Shown here: positions 9,013 to 17,080 of the stretch, one piece after another | Layout: each line of letters starts with the position of its first letter | Numbering within the stretch: the first letter of the stretch is position 1 | From: Actinomycetota bacterium | GTDB lineage: Bacteria > Actinomycetota > Thermoleophilia > Solirubrobacterales > 70-9 | Direction: 5' to 3' | Length of the DNA: 64,000 nucleotides | Assembly: GCA_018268675.1 (NCBI GenBank) | Contig: JAFDWB010000092.1 | Coordinates: 1-64,000, forward strand | The notes under the pieces: generated by a model | Databases searched by the model: none | What the model saw: the letters and a program-made list of their open reading frames with translations, nothing else | What the model was told of the DNA's origin: nothing | Made by a program: the position numbers and the translations under genes

Positions 9013-9852
9013 GTGACCGAGACCGCCACCACCGCCCCCGGCGCGCGTCGCCTCGAACGCGAGGCGGCCAAACGACGCCGCGCGCGCCGCAACGCGGGGA
9101 TCGCCGCCGCCTCCTCGGTGATCGTCATCGGCGGCCTCGCGGCGCTGATCCTCACCAGCCCCGGCTGGCCCACGGTTCGCGAAACGTTCTTCTCCTGGAG
9201 CGAATTCCGCAATGCCTTCCCGGAAGTCCTGAACGGCTTCTGGCTCGACATCAAGGTCTTCATGGTGGTCGAGGCGGCGGTGCTCGTGATCGCGCTGGTG
9301 ATCGCGATGATCCGCGTCAACCGCTCGCCGGGCCTCTTCCCGGTGCGCCTGCTCTCGACCGTCTGGGTGGACGTCTTCCGCGGCGTGCCGACGGTGCTGC
9401 TCGTCTACCTGGTCGGCTTCGGCGTCCCGGCGCTCGAACTCGAAGGTCTGCCGACCGACCCGGTGGTGCTCGGCGGGATCGCGCTGACGCTCTCCTACAG
9501 CGGCTACGTCTCCGAGGTCTACCGGGCCGGGATCAACTCGGTCCACCGCGGGCAGACCGACGCGGCGCTCTCGGTCGGCCTCACCCAGACGCAGGCGATG
9601 CGCCACGTGGTCCTGCCGCAGGCGATCCGCCGCGTCGCCCCGCCGCTGCTGAACGACTTCGTCGCCCTGCAGAAGGACGTCGCGCTGATCTCGATCATCG
9701 GCCCGCAAGAGGCCTTCCGCGTCGCCCAGATCTACCAGGGCGAAAACTTCAACTACACGCCGATCATCGCCGCGGCGATGCTCTACCTGGTGATCACGAT
9801 CCCGCTGGCGCGGATCGTCGACCGCATGGGCGGGGCCGGGGGAGTGCGCTGA
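9013..9852 (+). CDS. Polar amino acid-type ABC transporter permease
   Basis: 279 aa with a charged cytoplasmic N-terminus (about 30 aa) and five or six membrane segments. The HisM/GlnP coupling motif is present as YVSEVYRAGINSVHRGQTDAALSVGLTQTQAMRHVVLPQAIRR. The start is a GTG. It lies 16 bases after the binding-protein gene, and its stop overlaps the ATPase start. Confidence 0.9.
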   Translation: MTETATTAPGARRLEREAAKRRRARRNAGIAAASSVIVIGGLAALILTSPGWPTVRETFFSWSEFRNAFPEVLNGFWLDIKVFMVVEAAVLVIALVIAMIRVNRSPGLFPVRLLSTVWVDVFRGVPTVLLVYLVGFGVPALELEGLPTDPVVLGGIALTLSYSGYVSEVYRAGINSVHRGQTDAALSVGLTQTQAMRHVVLPQAIRRVAPPLLNDFVALQKDVALISIIGPQEAFRVAQIYQGENFNYTPIIAAAMLYLVITIPLARIVDRMGGAGGVR

Positions 9853-10610
9853 TGGCGCGCGGCGGGCCGCCGGTGATCGAGGTGCGCGGCGTGACCAAGG
9901 CCTTCGGCGAGCGCGAGGTCCTGCACGGAGTCGACTTCGATGTCGCCGAGCACGAGGCGGTCGCGCTGATCGGTGCCTCCGGCTCGGGGAAGTCGACGCT
10001 GCTGCGGTGCATCGACCTGCTCGAGGAGATCGACGACGGCGACATCTTCCTCGACGGCGAGGTGATCACCGACCCCTCGGTGCCGCCGGTGGCGGTGCGG
10101 CGCAAGCTCGGGGTCGTCTTCCAGGCCTACAACCTCTTCCCCCACATGAGCGTCCTGCAGAACGTGGTGCTGGGACAGATGCGGGCGCAGAAGGTGGGGC
10201 GGCGCGAGGCGGAGGAGGAAGGGCGGGCGCTCCTGGCGCGCTTCGGCCTCGCGGGGCGCGAGGACGACCGCCCCGAGGAGCTCTCCGGCGGCCAGCAGCA
10301 GCGCGTCGCGATCGCCCGCGCCTTCGCCGGCAAGCCCCGCGCCCTGCTCCTCGACGAGGTGACCAGCGCCCTCGACCCGGAGCTCGTCGGCGAGGTCCTC
10401 GAGGCGGTCCGCGACCTCAAGGCGGCGGGCATGACGATGGTGATCGCCACCCATGAGATGGCCTTCGCCCGCGAGGTCGCCGACGAGGTCGCCTTCCTCC
10501 ACCAAGGCCGCATCGTCGAGTCCGGCCCACCTCGCCAGGTGCTGGAGGAACCCCACGCCGAGGAGACCCGCCGCTTCCTCGCCCGGCTGCTGGAGGCGGG
10601 GCGGGCGTAG
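9852..10610 (+). CDS. Polar amino acid-type ABC transporter ATP-binding protein
   Basis: 252 aa GlnQ/HisP-like ATPase. Walker A is GASGSGKST, the signature is LSGGQQQRVAIARA and Walker B is ALLLDEV, followed by TSALDPELVGEVL. The Val after the catalytic Glu, where Pro is common, is also normal in this subfamily. The H-loop is ATHEM. The start overlaps the permease stop by one base, and this is the last gene of the three-gene transporter. Confidence 0.9.
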   Translation: MARGGPPVIEVRGVTKAFGEREVLHGVDFDVAEHEAVALIGASGSGKSTLLRCIDLLEEIDDGDIFLDGEVITDPSVPPVAVRRKLGVVFQAYNLFPHMSVLQNVVLGQMRAQKVGRREAEEEGRALLARFGLAGREDDRPEELSGGQQQRVAIARAFAGKPRALLLDEVTSALDPELVGEVLEAVRDLKAAGMTMVIATHEMAFAREVADEVAFLHQGRIVESGPPRQVLEEPHAEETRRFLARLLEAGRA

Positions 10611-10633
10611 GGGCGGGGCCAGGCCTACGCCCC

Positions 10634-10673
10634 TTGCTCAGTTGCGTGCGCCTGGGCGCCCTCAACTCAGCAA
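10634..10673. repeat. Imperfect inverted repeat after the amino acid transporter operon
   Basis: Arms TTGCTCAGTTG and CAACTCAGCAA pair at 10 of 11 positions around a GC-rich centre. It lies between the convergent transporter ATPase and universal stress protein genes. It may act as a transcription end or may be another dispersed palindrome. It has no T-run. Confidence 0.5.
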
Positions 10674-10730
10674 ACGACGCGGGGGCTGCGGCGGATGTCT
10701 CACCGGATATGCACGAGGCGCCGGCCGGCC

Positions 10731-11162
10731 TCAGGCCTCGCAGTGGGACCGGAGCATCAGCACGGGGACGGCGGCCTTGTGGAGGACCTTCTCGGAGACC
10801 GAGCCGAGCAGGGCGCGGTGGACGCGGCTGTGGCCGTGGGATCCCATCACGAGGAGGTCGTACTGGTCCTCGGCGACGACCTTGAGGATGGTGGGGGCGA
10901 TCTCGCCGTGCTCGAGGCGGGTGGTGACGCCGACGTCGTTCGGGATCTCGGCGAGGGCCTCGCGGATGATCTCGCCGTGGGACTCGTCGGTCTCCTGCGG
11001 CGGCGCGACGCCCGGGCCGACCTGGGTCGGCTGGTGGGGGACGACGGTGAGCAGCGTCAGCTTGGCGTTCTGCTCGCGGGCCAGGGTGACGGCGTGGCGC
11101 AGCGCGGTTCGCGAGTCGGCCGACCCGTCGAGCGCCACCAGGATGTGGTGGTAGACGCTCAC
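10731..11162 (-). CDS. Universal stress protein, UspA family
   Basis: 143 aa single Usp domain. The N-terminal strand HHILVALDGSADS and the ATP-binding pattern GSHGHSRVHRALLGSVSEKVL (G-x2-G-x9-G-S) are complete, so it is predicted to bind ATP. It starts at a GTG and is monocistronic, divergent from the tRNA-Thr operon. A short inverted repeat (GTCAC...GTGAC, 11174-11189) lies just upstream and could be an operator. Confidence 0.9.
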   Translation of the reverse strand: MSVYHHILVALDGSADSRTALRHAVTLAREQNAKLTLLTVVPHQPTQVGPGVAPPQETDESHGEIIREALAEIPNDVGVTTRLEHGEIAPTILKVVAEDQYDLLVMGSHGHSRVHRALLGSVSEKVLHKAAVPVLMLRSHCEA

Positions 11163-11275
11163 CGCGCCAGTTTGTCACTGCCTGGTGACATTTCCTCACA
11201 ACCGTACAACGCAAAGTCCCTTGATCCCTGAGGGCGCACTCTAATGCGTTGTTTGCAGGCGATTAGTCAAGAAGC

Positions 11276-11303
11276 TTGCGTAATTCAGAACCGGTGTTAT
11301 GCT
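11276..11303 (+). promoter_or_regulatory. Candidate promoter for tRNA-Thr and the biosynthetic operon
   Basis: TTGCGT (11276-11281) and TATGCT (11298-11303) are separated by 16 bases and lie about 75 bases before the tRNA. No better promoter is visible between the tRNA and the ArgRS-like gene 38 bases further on, so the tRNA and operon may share a transcript. Confidence 0.5.
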
Positions 11304-11377
11304 GCGCGACGAATCGAGCAATCAGGGAACTCGATGTGCAGGTAAGCGGGAAACTAGTCGTTCGGTTCGCATAGCCA

Positions 11378-11450
11378 GCACCAGTGCCTTAATCGGTTAA
11401 AGGACCGGACTTGTAAGCCGGTGATCCGGGTTCGAGCCCCGGCTGGTGCA
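11378..11450 (+). tRNA. tRNA-Thr (anticodon TGT)
   Basis: 73 bases fold as a complete cloverleaf. The acceptor is GCACCAG/CTGGTGC with discriminator A, the D stem is CCTT/AAGG, the anticodon loop is CTTGTAA and the T arm is CCGGG-TTCGAGC-CCCGG. No CCA is encoded. The closing pair of the anticodon stem is A-G (positions 31/39), which is unusual. The loop has U33 and reads ACA codons. It is directly followed by an aminoacyl-tRNA synthetase paralogue. Confidence 0.9.
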
Positions 11451-11488
11451 CTTCCGCAAAATCCGGGGTGAAACCGGAGAACGGGGCT

Positions 11489-13207
11489 ATGGCAGGGAAC
11501 ATTTTCGACAGCATCGACGGGGTGGCGGCGGGAGTGTCCGCGGCGGCTCCCTGGGCGGCGCGCTCGCCCTTCCGGCCGGAGGAGGGCCGCGATCTGATGC
11601 TGGTGCCCCGGGTCCGCGACTGGCTCGCCGACCCAGCCGCGCGGGAGGCGCTCGAGCGGATCGCCGCCGACCCCGCCGTGGCCGAGGTCCGCGAGCACGG
11701 CAAGGGCGTCGACGTCCGCCTCGACGACGAATGGATCGAGGCGCGCGGCGAGCCGCTCGAGTCCGGCCCCGTCGCCCCCGATGCCAACGCAGACCTCGCC
11801 GCCGGCGCGCGCTACGCCGTCTACTTCTGGGGCGCCAACACGACCAAGGCCCTCCACGTCGGCCACCTCCGCAACCTCGCGCTCGGCAACGCGATCGCCG
11901 CCGCGCTGCGGGTCGGCGGCGCCCGGGTGGAGAACCGCAGCCTGATCTGCGACGTCGGCCGCAGCATGGGGGAGGCGATGGCAGGAGTCGTCGACTCCGG
12001 CCGCGCCGACGACGAGCTCGGCGGCGAGAACGGCGAGAAGTCCGATCACTTCGTCGGCCTCTGTTACGCCGACTACGTGAAGGCGGGGCGCGGCGACCTC
12101 GGCGACGACGGCGCCGAGGACTCGGTCGCCCGCGAGTCGGCCGTCTACGACGACAAGGCCGACGAGCTGATGATGCGGGTGCTGGCGGGCGACCAGCGGG
12201 CGCTGGAACTGTGGTCGAAGACGCGCGCCTGGGTGATCTCCGGGCAACGGAAGACGCTCGCCCGGCTCGGCGTCCCCTTCGACCGGGTGATCTTCGAGTC
12301 CGACTTCCTTCCCGAGGTCGCCGAGCTGACCAACCTCGGCCTGCGCGAAGGGACGCTGCGCCGCCGCGAGGACGGGATGGTCATCTACCCGACCGGCCGC
12401 GAGGAGCTGGAAGAGATGCCGCTGGTGCGCGCTGACGGCCTCCCGACCCAGCACATGCGCGCGCTCGCCTACTGGGCGGCGGCGCCGGAGCTCGACGACC
12501 TCACCTCGCTGCAGGTCTGCGGCACCGAGTGGGTCGCCCACGTCACCTGCCGGCGGCAGCTGCTCGACGCGCTCGCGGTCGCCCGCCCGAACGGCCACCC
12601 GAACCCGGTCACCAACGGCGACGGCCGCGGCGGCCCGCCCACCCACGACGTCTTCCACGGCATGGTCGCGCGCTCCAACGAAGCGGTGAGCTCCTCGAAG
12701 CAGGGGGCGCTGCTGATCGACGACCTGGTCGAGTGGGCCGACGGCCGGCTCCTCGCCGACCCCGAGCTGGCGGCGGTGCGGGCGGCCCACCCGCAGCCCG
12801 ACCGGATCGCCGCCCGCGTCGTGCTCGCCTACTTCCTTCTGCAGACGACCTCGAAGCGGGTCGAGTTCGAGCCGGAGTTGCTCTTCGAGGCCGAGCGCAG
12901 CCTCGGCTGGGACCTCGTCCGCGCGCAGGCGGCCGGGACCCGGGTGCCGGCCGGGGTCGGCGCGGGGGGCGGTGGCGGCGCGGGTGCCGAGGATCCCGAC
13001 TACCGCTTCGCCGTCGTCCAGTCGGAGCTCTTCCGCCGCCACCTGCGGAGCGCGATCGCCGACCTCGACCCGGTGCCGCTCGCCCGCTATATCTCCCATT
13101 TCTCCCGCTGGTACGCGAGCGGCGGGCCGCAGTCGCCGCGGGTCGGCGCCGTCGCCCGGGCGGTGCTCGACGAGGGCGTCCGCGGGCTCGGTCTGGAGGC
13201 GGCGTGA
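11489..13207 (+). CDS. Arginyl-tRNA synthetase paralogue
   Basis: 572 aa from the ATG at 11489, which has GGAG upstream; an in-frame GTG at 11468 is the alternative. The class I catalytic core shows the ArgRS-type HIGH segment (KALHVGHLRN) followed by IAAALRVGGARVENRSLICDVGRSMGE. The late core has ADGLPTQHMRALAYW and VCGTEWVAHVTCRRQLL. The C-terminus (about 480-560) is a DALR-like helical domain. The KMSKS-equivalent loop reads EAVSSSKQGALLI. Key ArgRS strings such as the SPN before HIGH and GDWG after it are replaced (WGANTTKALHVGHL; CDVG), so a housekeeping role is doubtful. It is the first gene of a tightly overlapping operon with chorismate and N-oxygenation enzymes. I infer that it activates or transfers an amino acid in a biosynthetic pathway. 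Its stop overlaps the pabAB start. Confidence 0.7.
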   Translation: MAGNIFDSIDGVAAGVSAAAPWAARSPFRPEEGRDLMLVPRVRDWLADPAAREALERIAADPAVAEVREHGKGVDVRLDDEWIEARGEPLESGPVAPDANADLAAGARYAVYFWGANTTKALHVGHLRNLALGNAIAAALRVGGARVENRSLICDVGRSMGEAMAGVVDSGRADDELGGENGEKSDHFVGLCYADYVKAGRGDLGDDGAEDSVARESAVYDDKADELMMRVLAGDQRALELWSKTRAWVISGQRKTLARLGVPFDRVIFESDFLPEVAELTNLGLREGTLRRREDGMVIYPTGREELEEMPLVRADGLPTQHMRALAYWAAAPELDDLTSLQVCGTEWVAHVTCRRQLLDALAVARPNGHPNPVTNGDGRGGPPTHDVFHGMVARSNEAVSSSKQGALLIDDLVEWADGRLLADPELAAVRAAHPQPDRIAARVVLAYFLLQTTSKRVEFEPELLFEAERSLGWDLVRAQAAGTRVPAGVGAGGGGGAGAEDPDYRFAVVQSELFRRHLRSAIADLDPVPLARYISHFSRWYASGGPQSPRVGAVARAVLDEGVRGLGLEAA

Positions 13208-15561
13208 TGCGCACGCTCCTGGTCGACAACCACGACTCCTACACCTACAACGTCTTCCACCTGCTGGCGGCGGCCTCGGGGGAGGAGCCGGTGGTGGTCA
13301 ACAACGACGCGGTCAGCTGGCGGGTGCTCTCGCGGTCGAAGTTCGACGCCTTCGTGCTCTCGCCTGGCCCGGGGCGCCCGGAACGCTGGCACGACTTCGG
13401 CGTCTGCCGCGACATCCTCCGCTACAGCGAGGTGCCGGTGCTGGGGATCTGCCTCGGCCACCAGGGGATCGGCAACCTGCTCGAGGGCGGCGTCGCCAGC
13501 GCCCCGCAGCCGATGCACGGGCGGCTCAGCCGCGTCCGCCACCGGGGGACCGGGATCTTCGCCGGCGTGCCGCAGGACTTCGCGGTCGTCCGCTACCACT
13601 CGCTCGCGATCACCGGCCCGGTCGGCCCCGAAGGCCACGTCGTCGCCTGGGCCGACGACGGCGTCGTGATGGGCGTCGAGCATGTCTCGCGGCCGATGTG
13701 GGGGGTCCAGTTCCACCCCGAGTCGATCGCCACCGAGCACGGCGACCGCATCGCGCGCAACTTCTTCGAGCTCGCCGGGCGCGCCGCCGCCGCGAGCCCC
13801 TCGACCCACTTCATCCCAAGTCCAGCGCGCCATTCCCAGGACCCCCGCCCGCGACGGGCCGAAAACCCGCCAGATAGTCCGGTTTCCGGCCCGTCGGCGG
13901 GGGTGGCGCGCGCCGGGTGGACGGTGCGGTCGCGGACGCTCGAGGGGGCGGCGCCGACGGAGCACCTCTACGAACGACTCTTCGCCGCCGCCGAGACGTC
14001 CTTCTGGCTCGATAGCGCCGACGCGCCGACCTGGCTCGCGCAGTGCTCTTATATGGGGACCAGCGCCGGGCCGGGGGAGCGGCACCTCTCCTACGACGTC
14101 GACGCCGCGACGACGACGATCCGCACGCCCGGCGGGGAGGAGGTCCGCCACGGCTCGATCTTCGACCTGCTCGAGCGCGAGCTGACCGACCTCCGCGCCG
14201 AGGCACCGGACGGCGTCGACCGCGGCCTGATCGGCGGCTACGTCGGCTACCTCGGGTACGAGCTGAAGGCCGACTGCGGCTCGTCGAACGTCCACAGCTC
14301 CGACCTCCCCGACGCGGCCCTGGTGCTCGCCAACCGCGTCGTCGCCGTCGACCACGCCCGCGAGCGAACCCACCTCTTCGCCCTGGTCCCCTCCGCCCCG
14401 GCCGACGGTGTTGATGGGCCGAAAACCGCTGATATAGAGCGGTTTTCGGCCCGTCAACGGGAGGAACTGGCGGCGGCGGAGGCGTGGCTCGAGGAGGCGA
14501 CGCGGCTCGCCGCGGCGGCGATCTGCGACCCGCCGCCGGAGCGACCGCTCGACCCGCCTGCCGAACCCGGCGGGCACGTCACCTTCCGCTGCGGCCGCGG
14601 GCGCGCGCGGTACCTCGCCGACATCGAACGCTCGCAGGCGGAACTGGCGGCGGGGGAATCCTATGAGGTCTGCCTGACCGACCAGATCTCGACCGACGCG
14701 AGCCCCGACCCGTTCGCGCTCTACCGCCGTCTGCGGCGCTCCAACCCGGCGCCGTTCGCCGCCTTCCTGCGCTTCGGCGACACCGCGATCGTCAGCTCCT
14801 CGCCGGAGCGCTTCCTCTCGGTCGGCCGCGACGGCGCGGTCCAGGCGCGCCCGATCAAGGGGACGATCTCGCGCGCCGAGGATCCCGCCGAGGACGCCGC
14901 CCGCCGCGCGGAGCTCGCCGCCGACGAAAAGACCCGCGCCGAGCACCTGATGATCGTCGACCTGCTGCGCAACGACCTCGGCCGGGTCAGCGAGGTCGAC
15001 TCGGTCCGCGTCCCCGACCTCATGGTGGTCGAGCCCTACGCGACGGTCCACCAGGTCGTCTCGACCGTGACCGGGCAGCTCGAGGCGGGGCGCTCGCCGG
15101 TCGAGTGCGTGCGCAACTGCTTCCCCGGCGGCTCGATGACCGGGGCGCCGAAGGAGCGCACGATGGAGATCATCGACGAGCTCGAGGACGAGGCGCGCGG
15201 CGTCTACTCGGGCGCGATCGGCTACTTCGGCACCGACGGGGCGGTCGACCTCTCGATCGTGATCCGGACGATCGTCATCCGCCCCGGCCGCACGACGATC
15301 GGGGCGGGCGGCGCGATCGTCATGCAGTCCGACCCGGAGGAGGAGTTCGACGAGATCCTGCTGAAGGCGCGGGCGCCGATGGCGGCGATCGCGCGCACCG
15401 TGACCGGGCGCGGCGACGAGGGCGCCTGGAGCGTCGAGCTCGAGCCGCGGGCGGCGATGGCAGGGGTGGCGGCGGGCCGCGGGGATGGCGGCTCGGCGCG
15501 CGACGCAGTCAGGGACGACGGGTCGCCCGCGCCGCCGACGAGGAGCGCCGAGGCGGCATGA
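13207..15561 (+). CDS. pabAB: Fused PabA-PabB aminodeoxychorismate synthase
   Basis: 784 aa. Residues 1-205 are a class I glutamine amidotransferase (LLVDNHDSYTYNVFHLL, nucleophile C82 in GICLGHQG, H170/E172 in QFHPES). Residues about 240-740 are the chorismate-binding component I. PIKGT at 549-553 carries the lysine typical of PabB, where TrpE has alanine, so the product should be 4-amino-4-deoxychorismate. LLRNDLGRVSEVDSV and SMTGAPKE are also intact. The chemistry is chorismate plus Gln to ADC plus Glu. It can feed folate or, with an ADC mutase, p-aminophenylalanine-type metabolites; the mutase-like gene three positions downstream favours the second. Two palindromic elements are translated within it, one in the domain linker (about 212-233) and one in a PabB loop (402-417). 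Its stop overlaps the GNAT start (ATGA). Confidence 0.92.
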   Translation: MRTLLVDNHDSYTYNVFHLLAAASGEEPVVVNNDAVSWRVLSRSKFDAFVLSPGPGRPERWHDFGVCRDILRYSEVPVLGICLGHQGIGNLLEGGVASAPQPMHGRLSRVRHRGTGIFAGVPQDFAVVRYHSLAITGPVGPEGHVVAWADDGVVMGVEHVSRPMWGVQFHPESIATEHGDRIARNFFELAGRAAAASPSTHFIPSPARHSQDPRPRRAENPPDSPVSGPSAGVARAGWTVRSRTLEGAAPTEHLYERLFAAAETSFWLDSADAPTWLAQCSYMGTSAGPGERHLSYDVDAATTTIRTPGGEEVRHGSIFDLLERELTDLRAEAPDGVDRGLIGGYVGYLGYELKADCGSSNVHSSDLPDAALVLANRVVAVDHARERTHLFALVPSAPADGVDGPKTADIERFSARQREELAAAEAWLEEATRLAAAAICDPPPERPLDPPAEPGGHVTFRCGRGRARYLADIERSQAELAAGESYEVCLTDQISTDASPDPFALYRRLRRSNPAPFAAFLRFGDTAIVSSSPERFLSVGRDGAVQARPIKGTISRAEDPAEDAARRAELAADEKTRAEHLMIVDLLRNDLGRVSEVDSVRVPDLMVVEPYATVHQVVSTVTGQLEAGRSPVECVRNCFPGGSMTGAPKERTMEIIDELEDEARGVYSGAIGYFGTDGAVDLSIVIRTIVIRPGRTTIGAGGAIVMQSDPEEEFDEILLKARAPMAAIARTVTGRGDEGAWSVELEPRAAMAGVAAGRGDGGSARDAVRDDGSPAPPTRSAEAA
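13842..13904. repeat. Palindromic element, family A (copy inside pabAB linker)
   Basis: Arms contain CGACGGGCCGAAAACC and GGTTTCCGGCCCGTCG around a short AT-containing centre (AGATAG), with outer CCCCCGCC/GGCGGGGG extension. It is read in frame as the linker between the amidotransferase and PabB domains. It is related to copies at 14410, 21812 and 63928. Confidence 0.8.
14410..14458. repeat. Palindromic element, family A (copy inside PabB domain)
   Basis: Arms GTTGATGGGCCGAAAACCGC and GCGGTTTTCGGCCCGTCAAC surround TGATATAGA. It is translated as VDGPKTADIERFSAR, at an expected surface loop before a helix. One base pair in the arms differs from perfect symmetry. Confidence 0.85.
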
Positions 15562-16121
15562 CCGGACCGGTCGTCGACATCCCGGCCGCCGAGCCGGGGG
15601 AAGGCGGTTGGGACATCCGTCCCGCACGTACCGATGACGTACCGGCGGTGGCCGCGGCGGTCGCGGCGCTGCTCGCGGAGCTGGGCGGGACGCCGCCGCC
15701 GCGCACCGCGATCGAGGCCGAGGCCCGCGCCCACATCGAGGACCCGTCCCTCGGCATCGTCCTCGTCGCCCAGCTTGCCCCCGACCCCGCCGCTCCCGCG
15801 GTGAGTTTGCAGAAACCCGCGGATCGCGCGGGGAACTGCGAACTCGTCGGGGTGCTCGCCGCGAGCTGGGCGCGGGCGATCCAGGTCGCCGGGCGCCTGC
15901 TCACGATCGAGGTCCTCTGGACGCGGCGCGAGTGGCGCGACCGTGGCGTCGGTGCGGCCCTGGTCGAGGCGCTCGCCGCGGCGGCGGCCGCCGCGGGGGC
16001 GGGCCGGGTCGAGGTCGGGCTGCCGCGCGAGAGCTTCCCCGCCCTCCGCCCCACCGAGCGCTTCTACCTCGCCAACGGCTTCGAGCGCCTCGGCCCGCGG
16101 ATGCGGAGGGCAGTGCCGTGA
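15558..16121 (+). CDS. GNAT-family N-acetyltransferase
   Basis: 187 aa. The N-terminal IRPARTDDVPAVAAAVAALL and the acetyl-CoA loop WRDRGVGAALVEALAAAA followed by PRESFPALRPTERFYLANGFERLG define the GNAT fold. The acceptor is unknown, and an amine of the pathway intermediate is a natural guess. Residues 82-97 (VSLQKPADRAGNCELV) are encoded by a family B palindrome. It sits between the strands VLVAQL and VGVLAAS, where other GNATs have a tight turn. The start overlaps the pabAB stop and the stop overlaps the deacetylase start. Confidence 0.85.
   Translation: MTGPVVDIPAAEPGEGGWDIRPARTDDVPAVAAAVAALLAELGGTPPPRTAIEAEARAHIEDPSLGIVLVAQLAPDPAAPAVSLQKPADRAGNCELVGVLAASWARAIQVAGRLLTIEVLWTRREWRDRGVGAALVEALAAAAAAAGAGRVEVGLPRESFPALRPTERFYLANGFERLGPRMRRAVP
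15801..15848. repeat. Palindromic element, family B (copy inside GNAT gene)
   Basis: Arms GTGAGTTTGCAGAAACCCGC and GCGGGGAACTGCGAACTCGTC surround GGATC. The copy lies in frame in a beta-turn of the acetyltransferase. The same sequence occurs between genes at 21894, 35770 and 63849. Confidence 0.85.
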
Positions 16122-17080
16122 GCGAGCTGGTGATGGTCGAGCAGCGGACCAACGGTCTCGACACGAGCTCAATCTGGATCCGCGAAGGCGGGGTGCGGTT
16201 CGTGGGGCGGGATTCCGACGCGCGGCTCGCGGCGCTGCGGCTCGGGCTGCGACGCCACTTCGGGGTGCGGGCGGTCGACGCGGGGGCCGGGGACGAGGAG
16301 GTCGAGCGCGCACTCGCGGCGCTGCACGGTCCCCGCCATCTGGCCGCCCTCGACGCGGTCGGGGAGGAGCCGACCGTGCTGGCGGACCTGGCCCCGCCCG
16401 GGCTCGAGCCCGACATCCCGGTCAACGCGGCGCTCGTCGCCGCCGCCCGGGAGGCGGTGCGGACGGCGCTCTCGGCGGCGGGCCGGCTGCTCGACGGCGA
16501 TCGCTATGCGTACGCGGTGTGCCGGCCGCCCGGCCACCACGCGGGCCCCGACTTCATCGGCGGCTACTGCTACCTGAACAACGCCGCCGCCGCGGTGCAG
16601 GCGCTGCGCGAAGGGGGGCTCGCCCCGGTCGGCGTCCTCGACCTCGACCTCCACTACCCGAACGGAACCGCGGAGCTGGTCGAGCGGATGGGGGGCGAGG
16701 CGACGCTCCACTCGCTGCACGCCACCCCGGTCACCAACGTCGCCGCCGGCACCGCACTGCCGCGGGCACTGCGGGAACGCGCCCATGCCTTCGCCGCCGC
16801 TCCCGACCCGGCCGCCTACCTGGCCGAGGTCGAGGCCTCACTCGCGGAGCTCGCCGCCGACTCCGCCGCGTTGGTCGTCTCGCTCGGCTACGACACGGTC
16901 GAGGGCGACCCCCACGGTGGCTGGCACTTCGGCCCCGAGGTCTTCGCCGGCATCGGCCGCCTCCTCGCCGCCACCGAGCTGCCGGTCTGCGTCGTCCAGG
17001 AGGGCGGCTACGCGCTCGAGGCGCTGGCGCCGTGCAGCCACGCCTTCGTCGCCGGACTGCTCGGGGAGGACCCGGTTTGA
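16118..17080 (+). CDS. HDAC/acetylpolyamine amidohydrolase-family zinc deacetylase
   Basis: 320 aa from the GTG that overlaps the GNAT stop. Family motifs are RPPGHHAGPD (the paired active-site histidines), GYCYLNNAAAA, and the zinc ligands D177 and H179 in LDLDLHYPNG plus D259 in SLGYDTVEGDP. All ligands are present, so it should be active. Relatives remove acetyl groups from polyamines, small amines or lysine side chains. Being coupled to an acetyltransferase suggests a protect-and-deprotect step on one pathway intermediate, or resistance by acetylation. That pairing is inference. Confidence 0.85.
   Translation: MSELVMVEQRTNGLDTSSIWIREGGVRFVGRDSDARLAALRLGLRRHFGVRAVDAGAGDEEVERALAALHGPRHLAALDAVGEEPTVLADLAPPGLEPDIPVNAALVAAAREAVRTALSAAGRLLDGDRYAYAVCRPPGHHAGPDFIGGYCYLNNAAAAVQALREGGLAPVGVLDLDLHYPNGTAELVERMGGEATLHSLHATPVTNVAAGTALPRALRERAHAFAAAPDPAAYLAEVEASLAELAADSAALVVSLGYDTVEGDPHGGWHFGPEVFAGIGRLLAATELPVCVVQEGGYALEALAPCSHAFVAGLLGEDPV

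Noticed and set aside
11489-13207. Calling the synthetase gene the housekeeping argS
   Set aside because: HIGH region and DALR domain are ArgRS-like, but conserved ArgRS strings are replaced and it is embedded in a biosynthetic operon. I keep it as a paralogue without a symbol.
13207-15561. Anthranilate synthase (TrpE-TrpG fusion)
   Set aside because: The PIKGT lysine at 549-553 is the PabB form; TrpE has alanine at that place.
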